Positions 17,168 through 25,505 of a stretch of DNA of 64,000 nt are shown here, piece after piece (position 1 is the stretch's first letter; every line of letters begins with the position of its first letter). The position numbers were made by a program, and so were the translations under genes. The stretch spans positions 44,477 to 108,476 of the forward strand of contig JAHDXO010000018.1 in the NCBI GenBank assembly GCA_023382975.1, in the 5' to 3' direction. The DNA comes from Pirellulaceae bacterium (GTDB lineage Bacteria > Planctomycetota > Planctomycetia > Pirellulales > Pirellulaceae). The notes below the pieces were generated by a model. It was not told the origin of the DNA, ran no database searches, and saw nothing but the letters and a program-made list of their open reading frames with translations.

Positions 17168-18072
17168 GCAACGAAGGCATCCATCGTGACGGGTTGCAGT
17201 GGGCGGTCATGCGGGGCAATCGGTTTCGCGTGTGCGAGCGAACCGTAGATCGCTTGCCTGCGGGAGCCTATATCTGCACGATGGACGACGGGGGGACGTG
17301 CGTCTTCGAGCAGCGGGAACTGGAGGTTGACGATTTGATCGATTTCCCCGGCAGTCTGGCCGCGCAAGTGCTGGACGAGATCGAGCGGTTCTGGACGCTC
17401 GGCGACCGGTTCCGGCAGTACGGTTTCCTGCACCGGCGAGGCTATCTGCTGCATGGAAAACAGGGCAGCGGCAAATCGTCGCTGCTCCATCTGGTCATTG
17501 CCCGAGCGATTGCCAAGGGCCATGTGGCGTTCTTTTGCGAGTCGCCGGGCGCCTTCGCGCAATGCGTCTCGCAATTCCGCAGTATGGACCCGGATCGGCC
17601 GGTCTTGTGCATGTTCGAGGACATCGACGCGATCATCCGGCACTACGGGGACGGCGTTTTGCTGCAATGGCTCGACGGTCATTTGCAGGTGAACAAAGCG
17701 GTCAGCCTGGCCACGACCAACTATCCGGAGAAACTGGACCGCCGCATTACCGCTCGGCCACGGCGATTCGACCGCGTGTTGTGCATCGACGCACCGGACG
17801 ACGCGTTGCGCGATGCCTATTTCGCGCGCAAGCTGCCAGAACTGTCCGCCGCGAAACGCAAGCGGTGGGTCAAACTGAGCGCGGGGTTGTCCTTCGCCGC
17901 CTTGGCCGAGTTGATCATCAGCGTCTGCTGCCTGGACAAGGATCTGGTCGAAACGGCCGCGCTGCTGAAGGATTTGGAGTCCCGTCAGCCGTCGAGCGAC
18001 GACTATGCCTCGGAACACGACCCGCACCGCCACCGCAGTCCTTGGCAGTCGTCCGAAGACATCCCGTTTTGA
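17164..18072 (+). CDS. AAA+ ATPase of unknown role
   Basis: A 302-residue cytoplasmic ATPase. Walker A is GKQGSGKSS at about residues 98-106, Walker B is VLCMFEDIDAI at about 149-159, a sensor-1 Asn lies in LATTNYPEKLD and an arginine pair in ARPRRFDRV. This arrangement is that of BCS1/ATP26-like or proteasomal-type AAA modules. The first 70 residues are a small unknown domain and the last 30 are His/Asp-rich, ending SEDIPF. No partner gene is nearby. A start at ATG 17164 fits the conserved region, with GAGG upstream. The AAA fold is certain; what it remodels is unknown. Confidence 0.8.
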   Translation: MSNEGIHRDGLQWAVMRGNRFRVCERTVDRLPAGAYICTMDDGGTCVFEQRELEVDDLIDFPGSLAAQVLDEIERFWTLGDRFRQYGFLHRRGYLLHGKQGSGKSSLLHLVIARAIAKGHVAFFCESPGAFAQCVSQFRSMDPDRPVLCMFEDIDAIIRHYGDGVLLQWLDGHLQVNKAVSLATTNYPEKLDRRITARPRRFDRVLCIDAPDDALRDAYFARKLPELSAAKRKRWVKLSAGLSFAALAELIISVCCLDKDLVETAALLKDLESRQPSSDDYASEHDPHRHRSPWQSSEDIPF

Positions 18073-18143
18073 ACGGATCGCCCCGCCTCCTGCTGTGGGG
18101 CCGGTAGGAACGAAAGCTGTCCGATTCAGGGCAAACGGGAAGT

Positions 18144-18235
18144 GGGCAGAAAGATTGATGGCAGAAAGGTGATGATTGTAAGCTGATCGCTAATTTGGCA
18201 GGTCCGCGATGTTTCTGCTATCAATTCTTCTGCCC
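18144..18235. repeat. 92-bp inverted-repeat element (24-bp arms)
   Basis: Arms 18144-18167 and 18212-18235 are inverted copies matching at 22 of 24 positions, separated by 44 bases. The left arm and the adjoining bases contain two direct GGCAGAAAG sub-repeats. The element would form a long RNA hairpin or a cruciform. It resembles intergenic GGCAGAAAGAT repeats I recall from planctomycete genomes, and could be a MITE-like or REP-like sequence. No target duplication was seen. Confidence 0.6.
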
Positions 18236-18417
18236 AACCACGAGCGAGCAACTGGTTTACTCGCATGTCGGGTAACAATGCGTCCACCGCCAAATACTCG
18301 TTGCGTTGCAAATGCCATGGCAAAACGAGCCGCCGTAGCAAGAAACTTCGCATTCACGGGCTGTGCGATGCCTGCATCAACACCTTTGGAGTATTAACAG
18401 CTTCAGCACATCTAGAC

Positions 18418-18624
18418 CTACTGCCGGACTACCGCCCCCAAGCCGTCGGTCAAACCAAGCGTCTCCGGCAACTGCAAGACGTCCAGCGGCGTAAGATGGC
18501 CGTTCCAGTCGACTGAAGTGGACCCCGGAAACAGTTGGCTGGCGGTTGCGGACGAGAGCGTGGGCGTGATGTCGATCTCGAACAGGATGACGCCGTAGCA
18601 GTTGGCCGAGCTGATCTGGCCGTC
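18418..18624 (-). pseudogene. 3' remnant of an unidentified coding sequence
   Basis: On the minus strand a coherent frame of 68 codons ends at TAG 18418-18420. It includes YGVILFEIDITP, VDWNGHLTPLDVLQ and LPETLGLTDGLGAVVRQ. The last block closely matches the Rpn-type pseudogene at 52 kb (LPETLGLTDGLAAVVRQ), also at DNA level: about 42 of 50 bases between 18422-18471 and 52261-52310. Its 5' side ends where the 88-bp duplication begins, so it has been cut. No start codon with a ribosome site exists. Probably a recombined gene end; the parent protein is not identified. Confidence 0.4.
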
Positions 18625-18711
18625 GCCGCCGACCCGGCGACGATATGACCGGCCCGACTGGGGCAGAAAGGGAAGCAGAAATCAGTAACGTGAACTCGGG
18701 AATCAAACCCT
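18624..18711 (+). repeat. 88-bp duplicated segment, copy B
   Basis: Degenerate copy of 14920-15007. Here it has no gene upstream or downstream in the matching orientation: the GH32-like stop context is carried along but the gene is absent. It also bounds the truncated frame at 18418-18624, marking a recombination joint. Confidence 0.85.
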
Positions 18712-19057
18712 TTCTCGTTGATCCGGAGTTGCGTCAGCCGTCGCCCCTCTGACGCTCGTGCGAGTCGCAGTGGGGATGATCAAGTGGAGCGAGACGATTG
18801 GGATGATGCGATTCAGGCGATCGAACCGTTCGAATTTGCGGCCGAGAAAAAGACGGAGTTCGGTCCGTCTCCGATCCCAATGGATCAGTTCGTCATGGAA
18901 GTCGACCGGCGACCGTTGGAAGGTAACTCGGAACCATGAAGCGTTTCCTCCCGTCGCCGACCAACCGTAGAGAATTGGCCCGCGGCGAGTCGTTCGAGGC
19001 TTCGCCGCGGATCGTGCGGCGAAGACGCAAATCATGTTGGCCACACCAAGCCCGTTG
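18712..19057. other. Spacer without a convincing gene
   Basis: A plus-strand frame to TGA 18937-18939 reads an acidic stretch (WDDAIQAIEPFEFAAEKK) with ordinary codon use but no ribosome site or recognisable family, so a gene fragment is possible. Otherwise nothing is seen. The region belongs to the degenerate island that starts at 18073. Confidence 0.3.
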
Positions 19058-20596
19058 CTAGTCGGATCTCCAGAACGCAGGCAGGAACAAGACGACGATC
19101 GGGATCAATTCCAACCGGCCGAGAAGCATCAACGCCATGAAGACGAACTTGCTGGCCACCGTAAAGCTGCTGAAGTTCTCGGTAGCTCCGAATGTCCCCA
19201 AGCCTGGTCCGACGCCGTTCAACGTCGCGGCCACTCCGCTGGCGCAGTCAATGAACTTCGCATTCTCGTCCATACCGTCGGCCAGCCACCGGCTGTCCGG
19301 TTCGAAGGCTAACAAGCACAGCCATCCAAGGAAGAAGATAAGAAGGACAAACCCAAAATAGCTCAAGACGACTTCAGCAATTCGTGGATCATCCACCACT
19401 TTTCCTTGAATCCTCAATGACCTGACGACGTTGGGGTGGTGACTCTTCTCGATCTCCAGCTTGAGAATTTTCCATAGCAGAATGTAGCGAATCACTTTGA
19501 TGCTGCAACTGGTGCTGCCGGCACAGCCCCCGACGAACATCAACAGAAACAAGACGCCGCGAGCGAACTGATTCCATTCGTCAAAGTCTCGCGTGACGAA
19601 TCCAGTGTTTGTCATCACCGAGGTGACGTTGAAAGCGCTAAATCGAACGGCTTCCCAAAAACTGCCGAAGTCGTGATTGGCAAGAGCGAAGCCCGCGACT
19701 GACAGAACGGCCACGGACAAGATGGCCGCGTAGACGCGGAATTCCGCATCTTGCAGAAGCATCAACGGCTTCCACAGGACGACGTAATACAGCAGCGTGA
19801 AATTGATGCAAGCCACGAACATGAAAAGCGTGATGGTCATCTCGATCACCGGACTGGAGAAATGCCCCACACTGGCGTTGTAGGTGCTGAACCCTCCCGT
19901 GGCGATCGTTCCGAAGGAATGACAGAGGGCATCAAAGAGGCTCATCCCCTCGACCATCAGCAGGGTGGAGAGAACCAGATTCAAACCGACGTAGATGCCG
20001 GCGAAGCTCCACGCCGCATGTTGGATTCTCGCGTGCGGTGTGTCCTTGTTGGGGCCGGGCATCTCGGCACGCATGAGCGACTTGCCAGACGTCCCACGTC
20101 CGAGGATCGCCACAAACAAGACCAGAATTCCCAATCCGCCGAGGAAGTGAGTCTCGGAACGCCAGAAAAGGATGCAGCGCGGTACGAGCCGAGGGTCTTC
20201 CAGGTCGTTCAGGACCGTGGCGCCCGTCCCGGTGAATCCCGAAACGGACTCGAACAGCGCGTCGTGCGGCGGCATCAGGGTGCTTGGTTCGGTTTGTGTG
20301 CCGCTCAGGAGAAACGGCAGCGCGCCCAGCGCACTCGACAGGAGCCAGCTTAGCCCTACGATCGCCAGTGCTTCCTTGCGGTAGAGTCGCCCTTGATGCC
20401 GGCGTCCTAAGCAAATCAACAAACCGCCACATGCGGCGGCGATCACCATGGTCGTGACCAACCCGAACAAGCCGCGCCATTCAACGGAGGACACCTGGCC
20501 GAACACAGGAAATGCCCAAGGGAGACTCAAGGACATCGAGGCGCCTACCAAGAGGGCGACGATCCCCAGGTACATTGACATCAAACGCAAATTCAT
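19058..20596 (-). CDS. trkH: TrkH-family potassium uptake protein
   Basis: A 512-residue inner-membrane K+ (Na+) channel-like transporter with about ten hydrophobic segments in four M1-P-M2 repeats. The four selectivity-filter loops are visible: SGFTGTGAT, FGTIATGGFST, TSVMTNTGF and LNGVGPGLG, each with the filter glycine. Length fits TrkH/KtrB. The start at ATG 20596 (MNLRLMSMYLG) is conservative; a TTG four codons upstream is possible. No trkA/ktrA regulatory NAD-binding subunit is seen in the window, so it must be elsewhere. The gene is divergent from kdpFABCDE across a 376-base region, so low-affinity and high-affinity K+ uptake are side by side. Confidence 0.92.
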   Translation of the reverse strand: MNLRLMSMYLGIVALLVGASMSLSLPWAFPVFGQVSSVEWRGLFGLVTTMVIAAACGGLLICLGRRHQGRLYRKEALAIVGLSWLLSSALGALPFLLSGTQTEPSTLMPPHDALFESVSGFTGTGATVLNDLEDPRLVPRCILFWRSETHFLGGLGILVLFVAILGRGTSGKSLMRAEMPGPNKDTPHARIQHAAWSFAGIYVGLNLVLSTLLMVEGMSLFDALCHSFGTIATGGFSTYNASVGHFSSPVIEMTITLFMFVACINFTLLYYVVLWKPLMLLQDAEFRVYAAILSVAVLSVAGFALANHDFGSFWEAVRFSAFNVTSVMTNTGFVTRDFDEWNQFARGVLFLLMFVGGCAGSTSCSIKVIRYILLWKILKLEIEKSHHPNVVRSLRIQGKVVDDPRIAEVVLSYFGFVLLIFFLGWLCLLAFEPDSRWLADGMDENAKFIDCASGVAATLNGVGPGLGTFGATENFSSFTVASKFVFMALMLLGRLELIPIVVLFLPAFWRSD

Positions 20597-20651
20597 GGGA
20601 GCATCCAAAGGGCGACTCGGCCGCCGGGAATCTGTCCCGGCGGATGACGTC

Positions 20652-20695
20652 TGCCACGAAAGGCATCACGACCTGCCACGAAAGGCATCACGACC
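20652..20695. repeat. Two exact tandem copies of a 22-bp unit
   Basis: 20652-20673 is repeated exactly at 20674-20695, with TGCC starting a third copy. It lies about 55 bases upstream of the trkH start, in the trkH/kdp divergent region. It may be replication slippage or a doubled binding site. Confidence 0.8.
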
Positions 20696-20790
20696 TGCCT
20701 GACGTCTTGGATTCTACAGCGGCTCTTGGAAACCAATTTGCCGATACGGTGGATCTTTACAGAATCTTGAGATTCGGCCGTGACGATTTT

Positions 20791-20808
20791 GCGCCATCTT
20801 GATGGCGC
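20791..20808. promoter_or_regulatory. Perfect 18-bp dyad in the trkH/kdp divergent region
   Basis: GCGCCATC-TT-GATGGCGC, with partial symmetry extending to about 20779-20818. It lacks a T-tract on either strand, so an operator is more likely than a terminator. It could bind KdpE or another regulator, but it does not resemble the AT-rich E. coli KdpE site. Confidence 0.45.
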
Positions 20809-20972
20809 GACGATCACGAGCATGAGCGCTCGACCGTCCGTCTGCGTCCAGAGCTTCGTCTTGACAAAGATTTGATGTCGTCCACCAGACTCTTTGCGCG
20901 CGATTGAAATCGGAACTGCGATAATGACAAGTGGGTACCGGGGAACGGGAATCGGTGTGACGGAGGCATGGC

Positions 20973-21053
20973 ATGAATTTCATCGTCGTGATGACCGCGG
21001 CTCTGGCGTTCGTCTACCTGACCTACGTGATGGTGCGGCCAGAGCAGTTCTGA
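20973..21053 (+). CDS. kdpF: KdpF, 26-residue subunit of the Kdp K+ pump
   Basis: A tiny membrane peptide, one transmembrane helix, that stabilises the KdpFABC complex. It reads MNFIVVMTAALAFVYLTYVM and ends VRPEQF, fitting the KdpF pattern of a hydrophobic helix followed by Y-x(2-3)-(L/V)-x-RPE-x-F. The start ATG 20973 follows CGGAGG. The stop is 32 bases before kdpA. It is short enough to be missed by automated gene calling. Confidence 0.9.
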   Translation: MNFIVVMTAALAFVYLTYVMVRPEQF

Positions 21054-21085
21054 AATCACGGGTTCGAACGTGAAGGAGACGGATC

Positions 21086-22765
21086 GTGAGTTACCTGCTT
21101 CCGATATTTCTGCTGGTGACCGCTGCCGGCTTGTCGTGGTCTTTGGGGAAGTACTTGACTTGGGCGATGGAGCCCAAGTGTCTGGGGGCGCTCCGTCGGG
21201 CGTGGGAGAATCTCTCTGGACAACTGCTGGGCAACGCGGTGCGGGAAGGCCAGTGTTGGACGGGCTATGCCAGATCCCTGCTGCTGTTCAACGGGTTGAT
21301 GTTTCTCATCGCTTTCTCCATGCTGTTGCTGCAAGGAAGTCTGCCGCTGAATCCGGACCGGAAGACGGCCGTGGAGCCAAGCCTTGCCTTCAATACCGCG
21401 GCTTCCTTCACGACCAATACCAATTTGCAGCACTACGGTGGCGAAGTCTCGCTGAGCTACTTGTCTCAGATCAGCTTGATGTGGTTGCAGTTCGTGTCGG
21501 CCGCAACGGGAATCGCGGCGTTGGCGGCGCTGTCGCGGGCCTTGTCGGGCCGCGAGTTGTTAGGCAACTTCTACCTTGACCTCTGGCGGGCAACGACGCT
21601 CGTGCTCCTGCCGCTGGCGATTGTGTGGGCCGTTCTTCTCGTCGTCAGCGGTGTCCCGATGACCTTCCAGGGCTCTGCGGTCGTGACCACTCTCGAAGGC
21701 ACATCACAAACGATTGCCCGTGGGCCGGTGGCCGCGTTTGTCGCCATCAAGCAACTCGGAACAAACGGCGGGGGGTTCTTCGGCGCCAACTGCGCCCATC
21801 CTTTCGAAAACCCGACCTGGTGGACGAACATCGCCAACAATCTGGCGATTCTCCTGATTCCGATGGCGTCGGTTTGGATGTTCGGGCGAATCACGGGACG
21901 GCCGAGACACGCGGCGGTCGTCTTTGTCGTCATGTTGACAATCTATGTCCTGTTGGCAGGCTTTGCGATCCGGCTGGAACAGGCTCCCACGGGTGCCTTT
22001 CGTGACCTTCCGATCGCCTCCTCCGCCAATCTGGAAGGCAAAGAGTTGCGATTCGGGTCGGGCGCCGCGGCCTTTTGGGCCGTAGCGACAACCAGCACGT
22101 CGAACGGCTCGGTCAATGCCATGCACGACAGCTTGAATCCTCTGACGGGCCTGTTGCCGTTGGTCGGCATGTGGCTGAACGTGGTCTTCGGAGGTGTCGG
22201 CGTGGGGATGATCAACATGTTCTTGTTCATCGTCGTAGCCGTGTTTCTCGCGGGAATGATGGTCGGTCGCACGCCCGAGTATCTGGCGCGCAAGGTCGAA
22301 ACGGCGGAGATGAAACTGGCACTGGGCGCGTTGCTGCTGCATCCGGTATTGATCCTGGGAGGCGTAGCCGTGTTCTGCGCGACGTCTTGGGGCCGCGCAA
22401 CCGTCCAAGAAGGGTGCAGTCACGACCTGTCGCGAATGGTCTACGAATTCAGCTCGGCCGCCGCGAACAACGGTTCTGGGTTCGAGGGCCTGGACGACAA
22501 CACCGTCCCGTGGAACGTCGCCACGGGAGTGATCATGTTGTTGGGACGCTATTTGCCGATCCTTCTGCCGCTGGCGATTGCCGCCTCGCTGGCAGCGAAG
22601 CGTTCCGTGTCGGAGAGCGGCGGCACGTTTCGCACCGATTCCTGGATGTTTGGCGCGATCCTGGCAGGCTCGATCATCGTCGTCGGCGCCTTGCTGTTTC
22701 TGCCCATCGCTGTCTTGGGGCCGATTTCCGAACACTTGGGCGGGATGACGGCGCCCGTTCCCTGA
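21086..22765 (+). CDS. kdpA: Potassium-transporting ATPase subunit A
   Basis: A 559-residue K+-channel-like subunit that binds and passes K+ in the KdpFABC pump. The selectivity-filter loops are visible: FNTAASFTTNTNLQ, KQLGTNGGGFFGANCAHPFE, TTSTSNGSVNAMHDS and AANNGSGFEG. About ten hydrophobic helices are present and length matches the family. The start is GTG 21086, supported by GAAGGAG seven to ten bases upstream. It lies 32 bases after kdpF and 51 before kdpB. Confidence 0.95.
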   Translation: MSYLLPIFLLVTAAGLSWSLGKYLTWAMEPKCLGALRRAWENLSGQLLGNAVREGQCWTGYARSLLLFNGLMFLIAFSMLLLQGSLPLNPDRKTAVEPSLAFNTAASFTTNTNLQHYGGEVSLSYLSQISLMWLQFVSAATGIAALAALSRALSGRELLGNFYLDLWRATTLVLLPLAIVWAVLLVVSGVPMTFQGSAVVTTLEGTSQTIARGPVAAFVAIKQLGTNGGGFFGANCAHPFENPTWWTNIANNLAILLIPMASVWMFGRITGRPRHAAVVFVVMLTIYVLLAGFAIRLEQAPTGAFRDLPIASSANLEGKELRFGSGAAAFWAVATTSTSNGSVNAMHDSLNPLTGLLPLVGMWLNVVFGGVGVGMINMFLFIVVAVFLAGMMVGRTPEYLARKVETAEMKLALGALLLHPVLILGGVAVFCATSWGRATVQEGCSHDLSRMVYEFSSAAANNGSGFEGLDDNTVPWNVATGVIMLLGRYLPILLPLAIAASLAAKRSVSESGGTFRTDSWMFGAILAGSIIVVGALLFLPIAVLGPISEHLGGMTAPVP

Positions 22766-22816
22766 CCTGGGCGTCGACGTTCGCGGAGGTTCTTGCTTCA
22801 ACGAGGAAACGAAGTC

Positions 22817-24901
22817 ATGTCCACCACACTCGAACCGACGACGCCCAAGTCGCTGCATCCGCATCGTTCCCCGAGGAAGTTGTTTGCGTGGGACTTGATT
22901 GGCCCGGCGATGCAGCAATCTTTGGTCACGCTCAATCCCCTGCGGATGGCCCGCAATCCCGTGATGTTCATCACGGAACTGGGCGCGATTCTGACGACGC
23001 TGATTGCGGTCGAAGCATGCCTGCGGAGAAGCGGTGACAGCGGGTACTTCCTTGGCCTTGCGGGTTTGCTCTGGGTGACTGTCTTGTTTGCCAACATGGC
23101 CGAGGCGTTGGCCGAAGCGCGGGGGCGGGCTCAGGCGGCCAGCCTGCGCGCGGCACGCAAGGATGTGACGGCACACAAAGTATCCGAAATCCCCGGCCGA
23201 GTCGTCGATGAGTTGCCCTCGACGATGCTCCAATGCGGCGACATTGTCGTCGTTCGCCCCGGCGAGATCATCCCGGCCGATGGGGAAGTCGTCCAGGGAA
23301 TCGCGCTGGTCGACGAAAGTGCGGTTACGGGCGAAAGCGCTCCTGTGATCCGTGAAAGCGGCGGCGACCGCAGTGCGGTCACCGGCGGCACGCGGGTGGT
23401 GTCGGACCACTTGTTCATCCGTGTGACCGCGCGTCCAGGCGAGAGTTTCTTGGATCGGATGATCGCCATGGTCGAGGGAGCGGAGCGACGAAAAACGCCG
23501 AACGAGATCGCTTTGACGATCGTTCTGGCGGGCTTCACGTTCATCTTCTTGCTGGTGACGGTCACGCTCTACCCGATCGCCCGGTTCTTCGGCGTCACGA
23601 TCGATGTGCCCACGCTGGTGGCGCTTCTCGTGTGTCTGATTCCCACCACCATCGGCTCGCTGTTGGCTGCGATCGGCATCGCCGGCATCTCGCGGCTCAG
23701 TCAAGCCAACGTGCTGGCTCTGTCAGGCCGTGCGGTGGAGACGGCCGGCGACGTGGATGTGCTCTTGCTCGACAAGACGGGCACCATCACGCTGGGCAAT
23801 CGGCAAGCTGCTGAATTCATCCCGGCGCCGGGTGTCAATGAGCGAGAGCTGGCAATGACGGCTCAACTCGCTTCGCTGGCCGACGAGACGGCCGAAGGAC
23901 GCAGTATCGTCGTGCTCGCGAAGAGGAAGTTTCAGCTTCGGGGTCAATCGCTGGATGAATTGGGGGCCGAGTTCGTGGCGTTCACGGCGCGGAGCCGAAT
24001 GAGCGGGCTGAATCTCGGCCGACGTCAGATCCGCAAGGGGGCCGCCGATGCCATCGCCGCTTTCGTCGCGCAGCATGGCGGCGCGCTTTCGAAGGAAGTA
24101 AGACGTGATGTGGAACGTGTGGCGCGGGGCGGAGGCACTCCGTTGGTCGTGGCGGAGAATCGACGTGTGCTGGGAGTTGTCCACCTGAAAGACATCGTCA
24201 AGGGCGGGATCAAGGAACGCTTCGCCCAGTTGCGGCGGATGGGCATTCGGACGGTGATGATCACCGGCGACAATCCCCAGACAGCCGCTGCCATCGCAGC
24301 CGAAGCCGGCGTGGACGATTTCCTGGCCGAGGCGACGCCCGAGATGAAGCTCGATTTGATTCGCAAGTATCAAAACGAAGGCCACATGGTCGCGATGACT
24401 GGCGACGGCACGAACGACGCGCCGGCGCTGGCTCAAGCCGATGTCGCCGTGGCGATGAACAGCGGCACGCAAGCTGCGAAGGAAGCCGGCAACATGGTCG
24501 ACCTGGACTCGAATCCTACGAAGCTCATCGATATCGTGACCACCGGCAAACAGATGCTGATGACCCGGGGAGCACTGACAACCTTCAGCATCGCGAACGA
24601 TGTGGCGAAGTATTTCGCGATCATTCCCGCCGTATTCATCGCCGCGATGCCGCATCTCGCGGCAATGAACGTAATGGCTCTAGCCACGCCCCGCAGCGCG
24701 ATTCTCTCGGCGGTGATTTTCAACGCTGTCATTATCCCGTTGCTGATTCCCGTTGCCATTCGGGGTGTGAAGTATCGGCCCATCGGTGCCGATGCCCTGC
24801 TCGGCCGCAATCTGCTGGTGTTCGGGGGTGGCGGACTGATTGCGCCTTTCGTGGGAATCAAACTGATCGACGTCTTCCTGGCGGCCAGCGGAATGGCCTA
24901 G
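22817..24901 (+). CDS. kdpB: Potassium-transporting ATPase ATP-binding subunit B
   Basis: A 694-residue P-type ATPase, the motor of Kdp. The phosphorylation site is DKTGTIT (Asp at about residue 320), with VTGESAPV in the actuator domain (TGES) and GDGTNDAPAL in the hinge. Membrane helices precede and follow these. The start at ATG 22817 follows ACGAGGAAAC; the frame opens slightly earlier but without such a site. Length is typical. Part of kdpFABCDE. Confidence 0.95.
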   Translation: MSTTLEPTTPKSLHPHRSPRKLFAWDLIGPAMQQSLVTLNPLRMARNPVMFITELGAILTTLIAVEACLRRSGDSGYFLGLAGLLWVTVLFANMAEALAEARGRAQAASLRAARKDVTAHKVSEIPGRVVDELPSTMLQCGDIVVVRPGEIIPADGEVVQGIALVDESAVTGESAPVIRESGGDRSAVTGGTRVVSDHLFIRVTARPGESFLDRMIAMVEGAERRKTPNEIALTIVLAGFTFIFLLVTVTLYPIARFFGVTIDVPTLVALLVCLIPTTIGSLLAAIGIAGISRLSQANVLALSGRAVETAGDVDVLLLDKTGTITLGNRQAAEFIPAPGVNERELAMTAQLASLADETAEGRSIVVLAKRKFQLRGQSLDELGAEFVAFTARSRMSGLNLGRRQIRKGAADAIAAFVAQHGGALSKEVRRDVERVARGGGTPLVVAENRRVLGVVHLKDIVKGGIKERFAQLRRMGIRTVMITGDNPQTAAAIAAEAGVDDFLAEATPEMKLDLIRKYQNEGHMVAMTGDGTNDAPALAQADVAVAMNSGTQAAKEAGNMVDLDSNPTKLIDIVTTGKQMLMTRGALTTFSIANDVAKYFAIIPAVFIAAMPHLAAMNVMALATPRSAILSAVIFNAVIIPLLIPVAIRGVKYRPIGADALLGRNLLVFGGGGLIAPFVGIKLIDVFLAASGMA

Positions 24902-24935
24902 CCGACGGACGCCAACCTTTGCGAGGATTCACCAC

Positions 24936-25505
24936 ATGACTCGTGACTTTCTTACTGCCGTTCGCGTCGTGATCGCAACGGTACTGATTTGCTGTCTGGT
25001 ATATCCGTTGGGCATTCTGATCATTGCCATCGTGTTTGCCCCACACGGACGGCTTGGTTCGTTGGTCCTGGATCGCAACGGCGAGCCCGTGGGTTCGCGA
25101 CTTGTGGCCCAGGCGTTCCAGCGACCCGAGTATGTCTGGCCTCGTCCATCGGCGGTCGCCTACGACGCCGCCGCGTCGGGCGGCAGCAATCTTTCGCCGC
25201 TCAGTCTGCTGGTGACGGAAAGGGCCGAGGAGATCCTCGGCCGACTCTCGCTGCCGATCGGCTGCGACGCTCCGGCCGATCTGGTTGCAGCGTCCGGTTC
25301 GGGACTCGACCCGCACATCAGCCTGGCGGGAGCGTTGGTCCAGGCTCCGCGTCTAGCCAACCGTCGTCGGAGCAGCGAAAATGAGATCAGGCAATTGATC
25401 GAGCGGCTCGCCGAAACCAGCGTCCCGTCCGCCTTGGGCGGCGAGCCGTTGATTAACGTGCTGCTGTTGAATCTGGCACTCGACGAAGCGTTTCCGGTTC
25501 CATGA
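24936..25505 (+). CDS. kdpC: Potassium-transporting ATPase subunit C
   Basis: A 189-residue subunit with one N-terminal transmembrane helix (about residues 9-33) and a periplasmic domain that tightens K+/ATP coupling. Family blocks are GSRLVAQAF, YVWPRPSA and ASGSGLDPHIS. The first is preceded by DRNGEPV, as in other KdpC. The stop overlaps the kdpD start in an ATGA, showing translational coupling. Confidence 0.93.
   Translation: MTRDFLTAVRVVIATVLICCLVYPLGILIIAIVFAPHGRLGSLVLDRNGEPVGSRLVAQAFQRPEYVWPRPSAVAYDAAASGGSNLSPLSLLVTERAEEILGRLSLPIGCDAPADLVAASGSGLDPHISLAGALVQAPRLANRRRSSENEIRQLIERLAETSVPSALGGEPLINVLLLNLALDEAFPVP

Noticed and set aside
18265..18516. Small plus-strand frame with Cys pairs resembling a zinc ribbon
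   Set aside because: Overlaps the better-supported minus-strand remnant, lacks a ribosome site, and the second half is not protein-like.
20791..20808. Dyad read as an intrinsic terminator
   Set aside because: The loop is only two bases and there is no T-tract on either strand; an operator is more plausible.
21704..23704. A 666-codon minus-strand frame over kdpA and kdpB
   Set aside because: Antisense to two certain genes; composition is Arg/Asp/His-rich and unlike a protein.
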